A stretch of 32,750 nucleotides of DNA from Spirochaetota bacterium (GTDB lineage: Bacteria > Spirochaetota > UBA4802 > JAGODF01), in the NCBI GenBank assembly GCA_029573825.1, contig JAKQCH010000075.1, positions 1-32,750 of the forward strand, written 5' to 3'. Below are positions 15,350 through 23,227 of the stretch, piece after piece. How positions within the stretch are numbered: position 1 is the first letter of the stretch; every line of letters starts with the position of its first letter. Below the pieces are notes generated by a model. That model searched no databases, was not told the DNA's origin, and saw only the letters and a program-made list of their open reading frames with translations. A program made the position numbers and the translations under genes.

Positions 15350-15411
15350 AATGGGACTCTATTATAGTGAGGAAACATCACGTAAAATGACAAAAAAAAA
15401 GAGGTCCCATT
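15350..15411. repeat. Inverted repeat AATGGGAC / GTCCCATT
   Basis: An 8-bp perfect inverted repeat at 15350-15357 and 15404-15411, 46 bases apart. It is flanked outward by a second inverted pair, GTACAA (15346-15351) and TTGTAC (15422-15427), with about 10 extra bases on one side. It could be the end pair of a decayed small mobile element or a regulatory structure. I see no transposase remnant between the arms. Confidence 0.35.
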
Positions 15412-15498
15412 CGGAGCGCTGTTGTACAAATTTTTACAGTGGTTTAAAAAAGTCAACAGATAATGCTGATTTTGCAAATAAAATTGGATGGTACATCT

Positions 15499-15530
15499 TT
15501 CACACAGCAGCTGAATTATTGCTGTGTGAA
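15499..15530. repeat. Strong 11-bp inverted repeat downstream of the zinc-ribbon gene
   Basis: TTCACACAGCA (15499-15509) and its exact reverse complement (15520-15530) around a 10-base loop. It lies about 35 bases past the stop of the minus-strand zinc-ribbon gene, where a terminator is expected, but no T run follows on either strand. A rho-dependent or processing hairpin, or a protein-binding dyad, is possible. Confidence 0.5.
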
Positions 15531-15564
15531 TAGATTGTAATGAATGGTATTTATATAGTGGGTA

Positions 15565-15990
15565 TTATCTGAAAATTGAATATGCAATTTCACTTAATTT
15601 CGTAAGGAGGCTGTATCCGGAGAAATTTGTAACCGTGTGGCTCCCGTCCTCAATTTTTTGAATATAGGAACGCATTTTAGAAAGCTCATCTCTATCAAGC
15701 CAGAAGGCGCCGCAGGAGGGGCAGTAGTCCATTATGATGTCGGAATAATCGAGGAAGTTGACCTTTTTCATTTTCGTGTTTTCACACTCACGGCACAGAA
15801 TTACGGGGTTCGGGTCGGCGTGGGGGTTGTCGTCTATTGAGCAGGACTCAACGTCGCCGCCGCTTTCCTTCAGGAGGTTGTTGAGCTGATGTCTGTGAAG
15901 CCACATGCCGCCGCATGACCTGCACACATCAATTTTTTCTCCATCTTTAACTTCGACAACCAGTGTTTTTTTGCATCGGGGACAGATCAT
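15565..15990 (-). CDS. Double zinc-ribbon protein (zf-TFIIB-like)
   Basis: 141 residues with two zinc ribbons of the bacterial zf-TFIIB type. The first has C3 and C6 (CPRC) with C23 and C26 followed by GGMWLH. The second has C66 and C69 (CREC) with C90 and C93 in CPSCGAFWLDRDEL. The CxxCGGxWLDxxEL pattern is diagnostic for the family, whose members bind zinc and whose function is not established. The C-terminal 35 residues are helical. The start ATG at 15990 has GGGAGG 7 bases upstream, a strong site. A second Cys-rich small open frame (16028-16231) lies 37 bases upstream on the same strand and may be co-transcribed. Confidence 0.85.
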   Translation of the reverse strand: MICPRCKKTLVVEVKDGEKIDVCRSCGGMWLHRHQLNNLLKESGGDVESCSIDDNPHADPNPVILCRECENTKMKKVNFLDYSDIIMDYCPSCGAFWLDRDELSKMRSYIQKIEDGSHTVTNFSGYSLLTKLSEIAYSIFR

Positions 15991-16027
15991 AAAAAAACCT
16001 CCCGGTAAAATTACTTTGCTGTATGCA

Positions 16028-16231
16028 TCATAGTAACTTTTTTATCAGTTTGCATGAAATGTCAAGAGAAAGAATGTAAGGGTAAATGAATTTCTTGAAT
16101 CTGTCAGGAATTTCTATTGACATACATTGCCCTGTAATGCCACATTCATGGTAATGACTGCGGCGTTCCGCGCGCTGATTCACGGAGATTTCACACCCGC
16201 GGCAAATGAAACATGGAACTGACTCTATCAT
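16028..16231 (-). CDS. Possible small Cys-rich (zinc-binding?) protein
   Basis: A 67-residue frame with an ordered set of metal-ligand residues in its first half: C7 and C10 with C13 (CFICRGC), then HYHEC and GQC (a His/Cys pair followed by a Cys). The second half is basic and hydrophobic. A GGAGG lies about 11 bases before the ATG, somewhat far. The next gene on the same strand is a double zinc ribbon 37 bases away, which makes a zinc-protein operon plausible. Against it: it overlaps the start of the plus-strand polyprenyl synthase gene, its family is not one I recognise, and it is short. It may be a chance frame. Confidence 0.4.
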   Translation of the reverse strand: MIESVPCFICRGCEISVNQRAERRSHYHECGITGQCMSIEIPDRFKKFIYPYILSLDISCKLIKKLL

Positions 16232-17318
16232 GACGAAACCAGCCTCCGAAGAAAATTATTTTTCATCATTCAGCAGCCTTTTCGTGCCGAAAATCGACGG
16301 GTTCATGAAAAGTTATTTTCAAAAGAAAAAAGTAAATCCGGAATATGATTTTATCTCAGGGTTCTATGATGATCTTGAGGAGTATAGCCTGCGGAACGGC
16401 AAGCGCGTGCGGCCGCTTCTTCTCCTCCTCGCGTTTGCCGGATACAGTGAAAGCGGGAAGGGTACCGGCGAAATCGTGAAAATCGCCGCAGTCCTTGAAA
16501 TCATGCATAATTTTCTTTTGATACAGGACGATATTATCGACCGCTCGGAGCTGAGGCGCGGCGAGAAGACCCTCCATATCCTGTGCGGGGAGAAATACGG
16601 GCACCTCACCGGAAACCGCAGAATTGGTTCCGATGTCGCCCTGATTCTGGCGGATGTGCTCTTCGCCAATGCCGTTGAAATAATTGCCGATGCGAAGATA
16701 GATATCGCCCTCAAAAACGAATTCCTGAAACTTTTTGCACGGACCTATGAGATGACCGCCTGGGGCCAGATTCTGGACTGCCTCTGTTCCCTTCCCGCGG
16801 AAATATCAGATACATCCATTCCGGATAAAATAGGCACCATCAAGACCGCGTATTATACGGTATATTATCCCATGATGATGGGGCTGCTCCTTTCGGGGAA
16901 GCGTTCAAAGACCGAGGAGAGACGGATACGCGATTTCGCGCTTCCCCTGGGACTCGCGTTCCAGGTGCGGGATGACATTCTGGGGGTTTTCGGCAGCAGC
17001 GATGATATCGGCAAGTCGTCGGAATCAGACCTCGTTGAGGGGAAGCTGACACACCTTATTATTGATACCCTCGCAACCCTTGGGGAACATGATAAAAAGC
17101 TCTTTACTGAAGTTTTCGGGAAAGAGGAGAAAAGCCGGAAGGACATTTCGTATCTGCAAAAAAAGGTGAGTGAAAGCGGTTGCCGTGAGCGGTCGCAGGA
17201 GCGTCTTTCCTGTCTTGTGGAGGAATCGCGAAGGGCCCTTCTCAAATGCGGCATTGACGGGAAGGGGAAAAAACGTCTCGGCAGTTTTATTGACATGGTC
17301 AGTAAAGCAGGAGTGTGA
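16206..17318 (+). CDS. Polyprenyl (geranylgeranyl/farnesyl-type) diphosphate synthase
   Basis: A 370-residue trans-isoprenyl diphosphate synthase. NGKRVRP at 64-70 is the IPP-binding block. The first Asp-rich motif is DDIID (108-112) in HNFLLIQDDIID. The second is DDILG (256-260) in FQVRDDILGVFG, with Gly in place of the last Asp, as in many IdsA-like enzymes. KSSESDLVEGKLTHL follows. The bulky Phe five residues before the first motif resembles short-chain GGPP-type enzymes, so C15-C20 products are likely, but chain length needs testing. Two starts are possible, 16206 and 16230, neither with a good Shine-Dalgarno. The later ATG overlaps the start codon of the minus-strand Cys-rich frame. It overlaps the frame of the next gene at its stop and probably forms an operon with it and mfd. 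Confidence 0.9.
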   Translation: MKHGTDSIMTKPASEENYFSSFSSLFVPKIDGFMKSYFQKKKVNPEYDFISGFYDDLEEYSLRNGKRVRPLLLLLAFAGYSESGKGTGEIVKIAAVLEIMHNFLLIQDDIIDRSELRRGEKTLHILCGEKYGHLTGNRRIGSDVALILADVLFANAVEIIADAKIDIALKNEFLKLFARTYEMTAWGQILDCLCSLPAEISDTSIPDKIGTIKTAYYTVYYPMMMGLLLSGKRSKTEERRIRDFALPLGLAFQVRDDILGVFGSSDDIGKSSESDLVEGKLTHLIIDTLATLGEHDKKLFTEVFGKEEKSRKDISYLQKKVSESGCRERSQERLSCLVEESRRALLKCGIDGKGKKRLGSFIDMVSKAGV

Positions 17319-17341
17319 CCGGGATTCCCGTGGATATCTGT

Positions 17342-18157
17342 ATGAAAAAGGAATGTGATATTGTGAAATCCGGCTTTTCCGGGCAGTGGATGGCGGTGTT
17401 CTGTTTTTTCGTTACCCTGCTTTCGGTGTTTTTTTCCCAGCGTGATGGAAGGGGACAGGGCCTTATCGATCCCATCGATTATCCCTTCGGGACAGTGAAA
17501 AGTACGCGCCCATATATTATCTGGCAGGATATTTATAACCAGCGCGACAGTGGCGTCAATGTCAGGTACCGGCTCACGGTGGAACGGGAAAACGGAACGG
17601 GTCCAGGTCCGCTGGTGTATTCTTTCATGCCGCAGATCTATTACCGCAGCGTGTATATGTGGAGAATCCCCGAACCCCTTCAGAACGGAACATACCGGTA
17701 TACCATCGATCGTGTTCTTGACGGTGCCGCAATGCAGTCCCGGCATTATCATTTCCGACGATATCCTGTCCGGAAAAGTTTTACCGTTGATACCTCTATT
17801 GAAAATGAGCTCGATGACCTGCGTCCGGAATATCTGGTGCAGTATATTTACCTCGACAGAAACAATACCCTGAATAACGGCTACAATGCCCTCTTTTTCG
17901 CGAGCAGCAGCACGGTGACCCTGGGGATAGGTATTCTTTTCTATACTGTGATTGATCTCGGGGTATGGAGTACCGTAATATCGGCCATCTGTTTCGTGTC
18001 CTCGGGAGTCGGGTATTCCGCCGCCGGATATTATACCTGGCAGTATTCCAAAAACCGCAGGAAACTGCAGAAAATTCTTGAGATAGGAAAAAACACTTCA
18101 ATCCGCGGCGGCATTATCGACAGGACCGTTACGGCCGGTGCGGAGCTTTCATTCTAA
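17342..18157 (+). CDS. Exported membrane protein of unknown function
   Basis: 271 residues from the ATG at 17342. A GTG at 17315, overlapping the previous stop, is also in frame, but its AGGAG is only 1-2 bases away. The N terminus is a signal peptide or anchor (hydrophobic about 16-32). Residues 45-150 are beta-rich with repeated Tyr/Arg strands and may be an Ig- or FN3-like fold (IDYPFGTVKSTRPYIIWQD, then NGTYRYTIDRVLDG). Residues 190-230 are a long hydrophobic Gly/Ser-rich stretch, probably a helical hairpin, followed by a basic helix (KNRRKLQKILEIGK). I do not recognise the family. It sits between the prenyl synthase and mfd genes in one apparent transcript, with only 4 bases to the mfd start. 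Confidence 0.65.
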   Translation: MKKECDIVKSGFSGQWMAVFCFFVTLLSVFFSQRDGRGQGLIDPIDYPFGTVKSTRPYIIWQDIYNQRDSGVNVRYRLTVERENGTGPGPLVYSFMPQIYYRSVYMWRIPEPLQNGTYRYTIDRVLDGAAMQSRHYHFRRYPVRKSFTVDTSIENELDDLRPEYLVQYIYLDRNNTLNNGYNALFFASSSTVTLGIGILFYTVIDLGVWSTVISAICFVSSGVGYSAAGYYTWQYSKNRRKLQKILEIGKNTSIRGGIIDRTVTAGAELSF

Positions 18158-18161
18158 TGCC

Positions 18162-21100
18162 ATGATACTTTCATCACTTGTCAGGTCATATATTAAATCC
18201 GGCGAATTCAGCGGGCTTCGTGATACGCCGGGGAAGATATCAATTGAAGGAATCGCTCCGTCTTCTTTTTCCTTTATCATCGCATCTCTTTTCGCGCAGA
18301 ATCCGGTGCAGACCCTGGTTGTGGTGAAAAATTACCAGAGGATGCATGAGCTCTATCTCGACCTCACATGTTTCGCGGACCCCCGGCAGGTGGTGATGCT
18401 CCCGTCATGGGAGACGCTGCCCTACGAATTTGTGTCCCCCTCTGAAAAAATTGAACGTGAGCGCGTGTCGGCGCTGTACCGGCTCCTCAAGGGGGAGCCG
18501 GTGATCGTGGTGACACCACTGGAGTCCCTCCTGCGGGCGATACCGGGAAAGGAATTTTTTCTCAGGAAGGGGTTTACCCTGATGAAAAACGACGAATACC
18601 CCTTTGAGGACCTCGTGGAGCAGTTCGTCGAATACGGCTATTCCCGGGAATACCGCATTGAGTCTCCGGGGCAGTTCTCGGTAAAGGGGAGTATCCTCGA
18701 TATCTTTCCCCCGGCAATGGATAATCCTGTACGTTTCGATTTTTTCGGCGACACCCTCGACTCTATTCGTGAGTTTGATATTAACACCCAGCGTTCCTAC
18801 GGGGAGCGGGATGAGATTACCGTCTATCCCCGGAAGGAGATTATTCTCTCCAAAGGGGAGCGTGATAAAATTTCTGAAGTGATACGGGAGGCAGAAACCA
18901 GAGGACTCAGTGTCCCGGCGGTGAACAGCGGCCCTGAATGTTCTGACGGGACCATGGTCCCGGGGATCGAGGACCTCTTTCCCCTGATCATGGAACCCCG
19001 TTATCTTCCCTCTTTCCTGCGTGACAATGCAGGGATCATCTTTGCCGAGACGACGGAATTAGGCGTCCAGAAGGAGGTTCTGGAGAAGACGTTCAGGGAA
19101 ATGTACCGGAAAAAGGAAAAGACCTCCCTTGCGGTTGCCCCGGAAATTCTGCTGAACACTGTGCTCTATGATGAAATCCTTGAAAGGGCCGTGGAGCTTC
19201 GTGTCTTTACCGCCCGTGTGGATGCCCTGCACTGGAAACTTCGCGGTATCCCGAACTTCCAGGGACGCATCAAAAGTGTCCGGGAGGAAATTTCCCGGCG
19301 TCTTGACGCCGGATGGCGCGTCATTGTTACCACAGGGTTCGAGGGACAGGCGCGCCGGCTATATGATCTTCTGGCCGAGTTCAGGCCCGACAGCGATTTC
19401 GAAAAACTCAGCGAGGAGAATGCCCTTGATATCGTCATTCTTCCCCTAAGGGAGGGATTCGAGATCGAAACGGAGAAGGTCCTTGTTCTCACCGACCATG
19501 AAATATTCGGCAAGAGCTACCGGAAGAAATCCCAGTTCAAAAAGAAATCATCCCGCGCCCTCGAGTCGATCCTTGACCTCAAAGAGGGCGATTATATCGT
19601 ACACGTCAATCACGGGATTGGTATTTTCCGCGGCCTTGAGAGAATGGAGGCCGGTGGTGTGGAACGGGACTTTATTCTCGTTGAGTATGACGGAGGGGAC
19701 AGGCTCTATGTGTCGCTGGACCAGATTACCATGGTGCAGCGTTATATCGGTCTGGAGGGAAAGGCGCCCCGCATTGACGCCCTGGGAAAAAAGTCAGCCT
19801 GGAATAAAATCAAGGAAAAAGTTCAGAAGTCAGTGGAGGAACTGGCGAAGGACCTCATCGAGATATATGCAAAACGCCAGGCGATGAAGGGGTTTCCCTT
19901 TCCTCCGGACACGCTCTGGCAGGAGGAGTTTGAGGCGAAGTTTGAATTCGAGGAGACTCCGGACCAGATCACCGCGATTGAGGATGTCAAGGACGATATG
20001 GAGGCGACGCAGCCGATGGACCGCCTTATCTGCGGCGATGTCGGGTTCGGGAAAACGGAGGTCGCGATACGGTCAGCTTTCAAGGCGGTCATGGCGGGGA
20101 AACAGGTGGCGGTACTGGTCCCCACCACGGTACTCTGTATGCAGCATTTTTCCACATTCAAAAAGAGGTTTGCCGATTACCCGATTAAAATCGAAATGAT
20201 TTCCCGTTTCAGGACACGGGGAGAAGCGGCCGCGGTGAAGTCGGGACTTGCAAACGGCACTGTTGATATCGTTATCGGTACGCATGCTCTTTTGAGCAGG
20301 GATGTTATCTTCAAAAATGTCGGTCTTCTCGTGATCGACGAGGAACAGCGTTTCGGCGTGAAGCACAAGGAGCAGATTAAGAAAATACGGACACTCATTG
20401 ACGTGCTGACCCTTTCGGCAACGCCCATACCACGGACGCTGCACATGGCGATTGCGGGCATCAAGGACATCTCCATCATCCTGACTCCTCCCGAGAACAG
20501 GCAGTCAATTGACACCTATGTGCTTGAAGACAATCCGGATATTGTAAGAATGGCAATCCTCAATGAAATTGAGCGGGGGGGACAGGTGTTCTATGTCCAT
20601 AACCGTGTGGAAACCATCGACATACAGGCGCGGTTGCTCAAGGAACTCGTTCCGGAGGCTTCATTCTGTGTGGCGCACGGCCAGATGAAGGAGCATGAAC
20701 TGGAGGAGGTGGTGATTGATTTTCTTGAGGGAAAACATGAAGTGCTGGTAAGCACCACCATTATTGAATCAGGCCTTGATATGCCCAATGTCAATACGAT
20801 ACTAATCAACCGTGCGGACACATTCGGGCTCTCACAGCTGTATCAGCTGAAGGGACGTGTCGGACGTTCCATTACCAAGGCATACGCCTACCTTTTTTAT
20901 CCTCCCCATGTGCCCCTCAGTGAAACTGCCCAGAAGCGTCTTCAGGTCGTTTCAGAGTTTTCCGAACTGGGGAGCGGTTTCAAAATCGCGATGAAGGATC
21001 TCGAGATCCGCGGGTCCGGTAATATTCTGGGGAAGGAACAGTCCGGCGATATTATGGATGTGGGATTTGACCTGTATTCCCAGATGCTGGAGGATGCGGT

Positions 21101-21578
21101 GAGGGCTTTGAAGGGTGAGAGCGCGGGGCCTCTGTTCCGGACGCCGGTTTTTCTGAAAACAGACTTCTACATCCCGGAATCATATATTGAGGATGAGCGG
21201 CAGAAAATTGAGTTTTATAAGCGCCTTGAGTCATGTGAAACTGTTGAAGAGGTGGAATCCCTTGAAGATGAAATGAAGGACCGCTTCGGCAACATGCCGG
21301 GGGAAGTCGTTATACTCGTCGAGCTGGAGAAGGTGCGGGCGATTGCTTCATCATTGCTAATCGATGAGATTATTGAAGACAGGGAGCGGGAGAAGATAAA
21401 AATCCGTGTTTCAAAAGAAACAAGGATTGCCGTTGAGAAAACTGTTGCCATGATAAAGAAAGACCCGCGTCTTTCTGTAGACCGCGGAGACAGGGAGATA
21501 ATACTGTTCAAACCCGCTGAACGTGAAGATGAAAAAAAAATAAGGGAGCTGAAAAAGTGGTTGCAGCAGCTGCTCTGA
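18162..21578 (+). CDS. mfd: Transcription-repair coupling factor
   Basis: 1138 residues, normal for Mfd. The order is: UvrB-homology N-terminal module; RNA-polymerase-interacting CarD-like domain at about 476-530 (GDYIVHVNHGIGIFRGLER and LYVSLDQITMVQRYIG); SF2 translocase with Walker A GDVGFGKTE (about 625) and the DEEQ box in VIDEEQRFGVKHKEQ (about 725); motif III LSATPIPRTLHMA; motif V-VI IIESGLDMPNVNTILINRAD and QLKGRVGRS; C-terminal D7. Mfd removes RNA polymerase stalled at DNA lesions and recruits UvrA. The ATG at 18162 follows the previous stop by 4 bases. A GTG at 18138 would add 8 residues and overlap that gene. A SurA-like lipoprotein gene follows 222 bases downstream, a common neighbour of mfd. 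Confidence 0.96.
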   Translation: MILSSLVRSYIKSGEFSGLRDTPGKISIEGIAPSSFSFIIASLFAQNPVQTLVVVKNYQRMHELYLDLTCFADPRQVVMLPSWETLPYEFVSPSEKIERERVSALYRLLKGEPVIVVTPLESLLRAIPGKEFFLRKGFTLMKNDEYPFEDLVEQFVEYGYSREYRIESPGQFSVKGSILDIFPPAMDNPVRFDFFGDTLDSIREFDINTQRSYGERDEITVYPRKEIILSKGERDKISEVIREAETRGLSVPAVNSGPECSDGTMVPGIEDLFPLIMEPRYLPSFLRDNAGIIFAETTELGVQKEVLEKTFREMYRKKEKTSLAVAPEILLNTVLYDEILERAVELRVFTARVDALHWKLRGIPNFQGRIKSVREEISRRLDAGWRVIVTTGFEGQARRLYDLLAEFRPDSDFEKLSEENALDIVILPLREGFEIETEKVLVLTDHEIFGKSYRKKSQFKKKSSRALESILDLKEGDYIVHVNHGIGIFRGLERMEAGGVERDFILVEYDGGDRLYVSLDQITMVQRYIGLEGKAPRIDALGKKSAWNKIKEKVQKSVEELAKDLIEIYAKRQAMKGFPFPPDTLWQEEFEAKFEFEETPDQITAIEDVKDDMEATQPMDRLICGDVGFGKTEVAIRSAFKAVMAGKQVAVLVPTTVLCMQHFSTFKKRFADYPIKIEMISRFRTRGEAAAVKSGLANGTVDIVIGTHALLSRDVIFKNVGLLVIDEEQRFGVKHKEQIKKIRTLIDVLTLSATPIPRTLHMAIAGIKDISIILTPPENRQSIDTYVLEDNPDIVRMAILNEIERGGQVFYVHNRVETIDIQARLLKELVPEASFCVAHGQMKEHELEEVVIDFLEGKHEVLVSTTIIESGLDMPNVNTILINRADTFGLSQLYQLKGRVGRSITKAYAYLFYPPHVPLSETAQKRLQVVSEFSELGSGFKIAMKDLEIRGSGNILGKEQSGDIMDVGFDLYSQMLEDAVRALKGESAGPLFRTPVFLKTDFYIPESYIEDERQKIEFYKRLESCETVEEVESLEDEMKDRFGNMPGEVVILVELEKVRAIASSLLIDEIIEDREREKIKIRVSKETRIAVEKTVAMIKKDPRLSVDRGDREIILFKPAEREDEKKIRELKKWLQQLL

Positions 21579-21690
21579 GGGAATACGGTTAAGACGAAAA
21601 AATGAAATGCTATTAATACATTTCGTTCGCAATGTGCCAGTAAAGCGGTTGTATCGAAACATGTTTCCTGCTTGACAATATCCGGAAAAG

Positions 21691-21719
21691 CATGGTTATT
21701 GGCATTCCGGAAACCATGT
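21691..21719. repeat. Inverted repeat in the mfd-lipoprotein gap
   Basis: CATGGTT and AACCATG form a 7-bp inverted repeat, and TCCGG occurs three times around it. No T tract is attached. A TTGACA just upstream (21672-21677) lacks a good -10. The region 21579-21800 holds no gene that I can support. Confidence 0.3.
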
Positions 21720-21800
21720 ATCCGGTAACAAAAAAAGATGTTATTACACATACGTTGAATGTTACATGCAATAGAAATTTTTAACAAGAGGAATAAGTAT

Positions 21801-22550
21801 ATGAACACATTACGTTCTTTAGGGAAGATTTTCCTGGTTCTGACGGTTTTCAGCGCTGCGGTCCTTTCGGTGTCATGCAATAAATTCGGTTCCGGGGACT
21901 GGCTCGTGAAAATTGACGGGGACGCGATTTCAAAAAGTGAATTCAATGAGATTTATTATGCGCACCACAAACAGTTTTTTCAGCAGATGTTCGGACTGCT
22001 CAACGTAAGCAATGAAGACGTTGATAAGTTCGCAGCTGATCCCGCAACAATCCGCAGAATACCAACACTTAACAAGCAGATATTTCTACAGGAAATAGTT
22101 AACCAGAAACTTATATATACCAAAGCGGACGAGGAAGGATTTCTGGGCAAATCTGAACTGCAGACTCTGGTAAATATTTCGCAGGAAACCGCGGTGGTAC
22201 AGTATTATGTGCGGACAAAATTCGACAAGGACATTGCCGTAACCGATCAGGAAGTTGAGGCATTCTATAATGAAAACCGTGCGCGTTTCAAGGCACAGCC
22301 GGTTGAGGCCGCAGAAAAAAGCATACGCCAGTATCTTTCAGCAAACAAGCTCAGAATGAAGATGGCGAAATTTGTCAGCGAATTACGGGAGTCAGCACAG
22401 ATTGACAGGAGCCCGAAAGTGGACGAATTCCTTTCCCAGGGACCCGGTCAGTCAGCGGGAGTACCAGAAGCAGTTCAGGGTGATGCAGGGAGCGCACCCG
22501 CGCCGAAAACAGGGGCTGTAAAACAGCCGCAGCAGCCTGAAGCACAATAA
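21801..22550 (+). CDS. SurA/PrsA-like N-domain lipoprotein (probable periplasmic chaperone)
   Basis: 249 residues from the ATG at 21801, which has AAGAGGA 8 bases upstream. A lipoprotein signal peptide ends at the lipobox LSVSC with Cys26. The mature part begins with WLVKIDGDAISKSEFNEIYYAHH, then QIFLQEIVNQKLIYTKADEEGF, then TDQEVEAFYNENRARFKAQ. This is the helical SurA_N/PpiC-associated fold that holds unfolded outer-membrane proteins. There is no parvulin PPIase domain: after the 'ENRARFKA' segment, where it would begin, the chain runs directly into the C-terminal helix and a Pro/Gln/Ala-rich tail of about 45 residues. It is therefore a chaperone-only variant, if the family call is right. 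It lies downstream of mfd and is followed by a hairpin. Confidence 0.8.
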   Translation: MNTLRSLGKIFLVLTVFSAAVLSVSCNKFGSGDWLVKIDGDAISKSEFNEIYYAHHKQFFQQMFGLLNVSNEDVDKFAADPATIRRIPTLNKQIFLQEIVNQKLIYTKADEEGFLGKSELQTLVNISQETAVVQYYVRTKFDKDIAVTDQEVEAFYNENRARFKAQPVEAAEKSIRQYLSANKLRMKMAKFVSELRESAQIDRSPKVDEFLSQGPGQSAGVPEAVQGDAGSAPAPKTGAVKQPQQPEAQ

Positions 22551-22566
22551 TAGCAATCAATCGAAA

Positions 22567-22596
22567 TGGCCCCGGTGTAGAAGTATGCCGGGGCCA
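22567..22596 (+). terminator. Hairpin terminator after the SurA-like gene
   Basis: A perfect 9-bp G+C-rich stem (22567-22575 with 22588-22596, TGGCCCCGG/CCGGGGCCA) and a 12-base loop, 16 bases after the stop. The following bases are AAAATATTTA, so the T tract is poor, but the stem is strong and the position is right. Confidence 0.55.
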
Positions 22597-22645
22597 AAAT
22601 ATTTATAGCAGCTGTAATGAAGGATGTTAATAAAGGGATATGAGT

Positions 22646-23227
22646 ATGATGAAGCTGATTCGATACATATCTGTTGCACTGGTTTTTAACGGAGTGTTTG
22701 TAATGCTTTCCTGTTCTTCAAAACAGCCTGTACGTGTTCTCAGACAGAAAGTTGCAGCGGGTTCAGGTGTTGCGGTTCTTGTGGACGGCCCCAACAACAT
22801 TAAAAATGTTGTGTTATCGCGTTTTATGGGGAGCAATTTTAAAGTTGTCGCCTTTAACGCAGCGGACCTGTATGCGATGAAGGATGTTTTTGATATCCGG
22901 GACTTTAAAAAAGTATCCCACACTGTCGCCCGCGAAGGTGACGGAAGGTCCCTTGCATCTATGGAGCGGACTTTCGATAATGTGTACAAGCTTCATGTGT
23001 ATAATTTTGAAATTAATAAAGCGGAAACTCTCCGGGAAATACGGAGAAACTGGAATGTAAATTATCTGGTCCTTCTGGAATTGAAAGACTGGGAGGAAGT
23101 AAGCTGGGGCAGGGCAATAAACCTCGATACCTTTGAGCTTATCTGGGTGGAAAATTACCCTGCCAGATATAATGATGATCCTGTTACGATCGTGGACCAT
23201 TTTATCCGCAGCATGACAGGCAGGTGA
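22646..23227 (+). CDS. Lipoprotein of unknown family, paralogous to the C-terminal half of the next gene
   Basis: 193 residues from the ATG at 22646. AAAGGGA lies 7 bases before it, while an ATG at 22640 is only 1 base from that site. The signal peptide ends at the lipobox VMLSC (Cys23). The mature domain (about 40-193) contains VAVLVDGPNN, FMGSNFKVVAFNAADL, a central helix with NVY, NYLVLLELKDWE and DTFELIWVEN, and ends DDPVTIVDHFIRSMT. All of these line up with residues 172-342 of the adjacent downstream protein, so the two share a duplicated domain. The look is that of TolB/CsgG-type envelope domains, but I cannot name the family. It overlaps the next gene by one base and is surely co-transcribed with it. 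Confidence 0.7.
   Translation: MMKLIRYISVALVFNGVFVMLSCSSKQPVRVLRQKVAAGSGVAVLVDGPNNIKNVVLSRFMGSNFKVVAFNAADLYAMKDVFDIRDFKKVSHTVAREGDGRSLASMERTFDNVYKLHVYNFEINKAETLREIRRNWNVNYLVLLELKDWEEVSWGRAINLDTFELIWVENYPARYNDDPVTIVDHFIRSMTGR

Larger units (their letters stand above)
15210..15564. other. Gene-free stretch with three inverted repeats
   Basis: No convincing gene. It is A+T-rich and contains the inverted repeats 15283-15308, 15350-15411 and 15499-15530. A 77-codon open frame at 15300-15533 (+) lacks a Shine-Dalgarno and its end is made of the last repeat, so I do not call it. The stretch separates the zinc-ribbon gene (ending at 15565, minus strand) from the CsgG-like gene (starting at 15209, minus strand). 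It must therefore hold the terminator of one and the promoter of the other. Confidence 0.6.

Noticed and set aside
15300-15533. 77-codon plus-strand frame in the gene-poor stretch
   Set aside because: No Shine-Dalgarno, no family resemblance, and its C terminus is encoded by one arm of an 11-bp inverted repeat.
16865-17752. 295-codon minus-strand frame across the prenyl synthase and membrane-protein genes
   Set aside because: Antisense to two supported genes. The translation is rich in Pro, His, Arg and Ser and has no recognisable domain.
21672-21700. TTGACA before the SurA-like lipoprotein gene as a promoter
   Set aside because: The -35 is perfect, but GTTATT or TTATTG at the right distance is a poor -10, and the predicted leader would be about 90 bases. 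Not supported well enough.
21215-21946. 243-codon minus-strand frame spanning the mfd end and the gap
   Set aside because: Mostly antisense to mfd and to the SurA-like gene. Ser/Phe-rich, with no domain and no ribosome-binding site.
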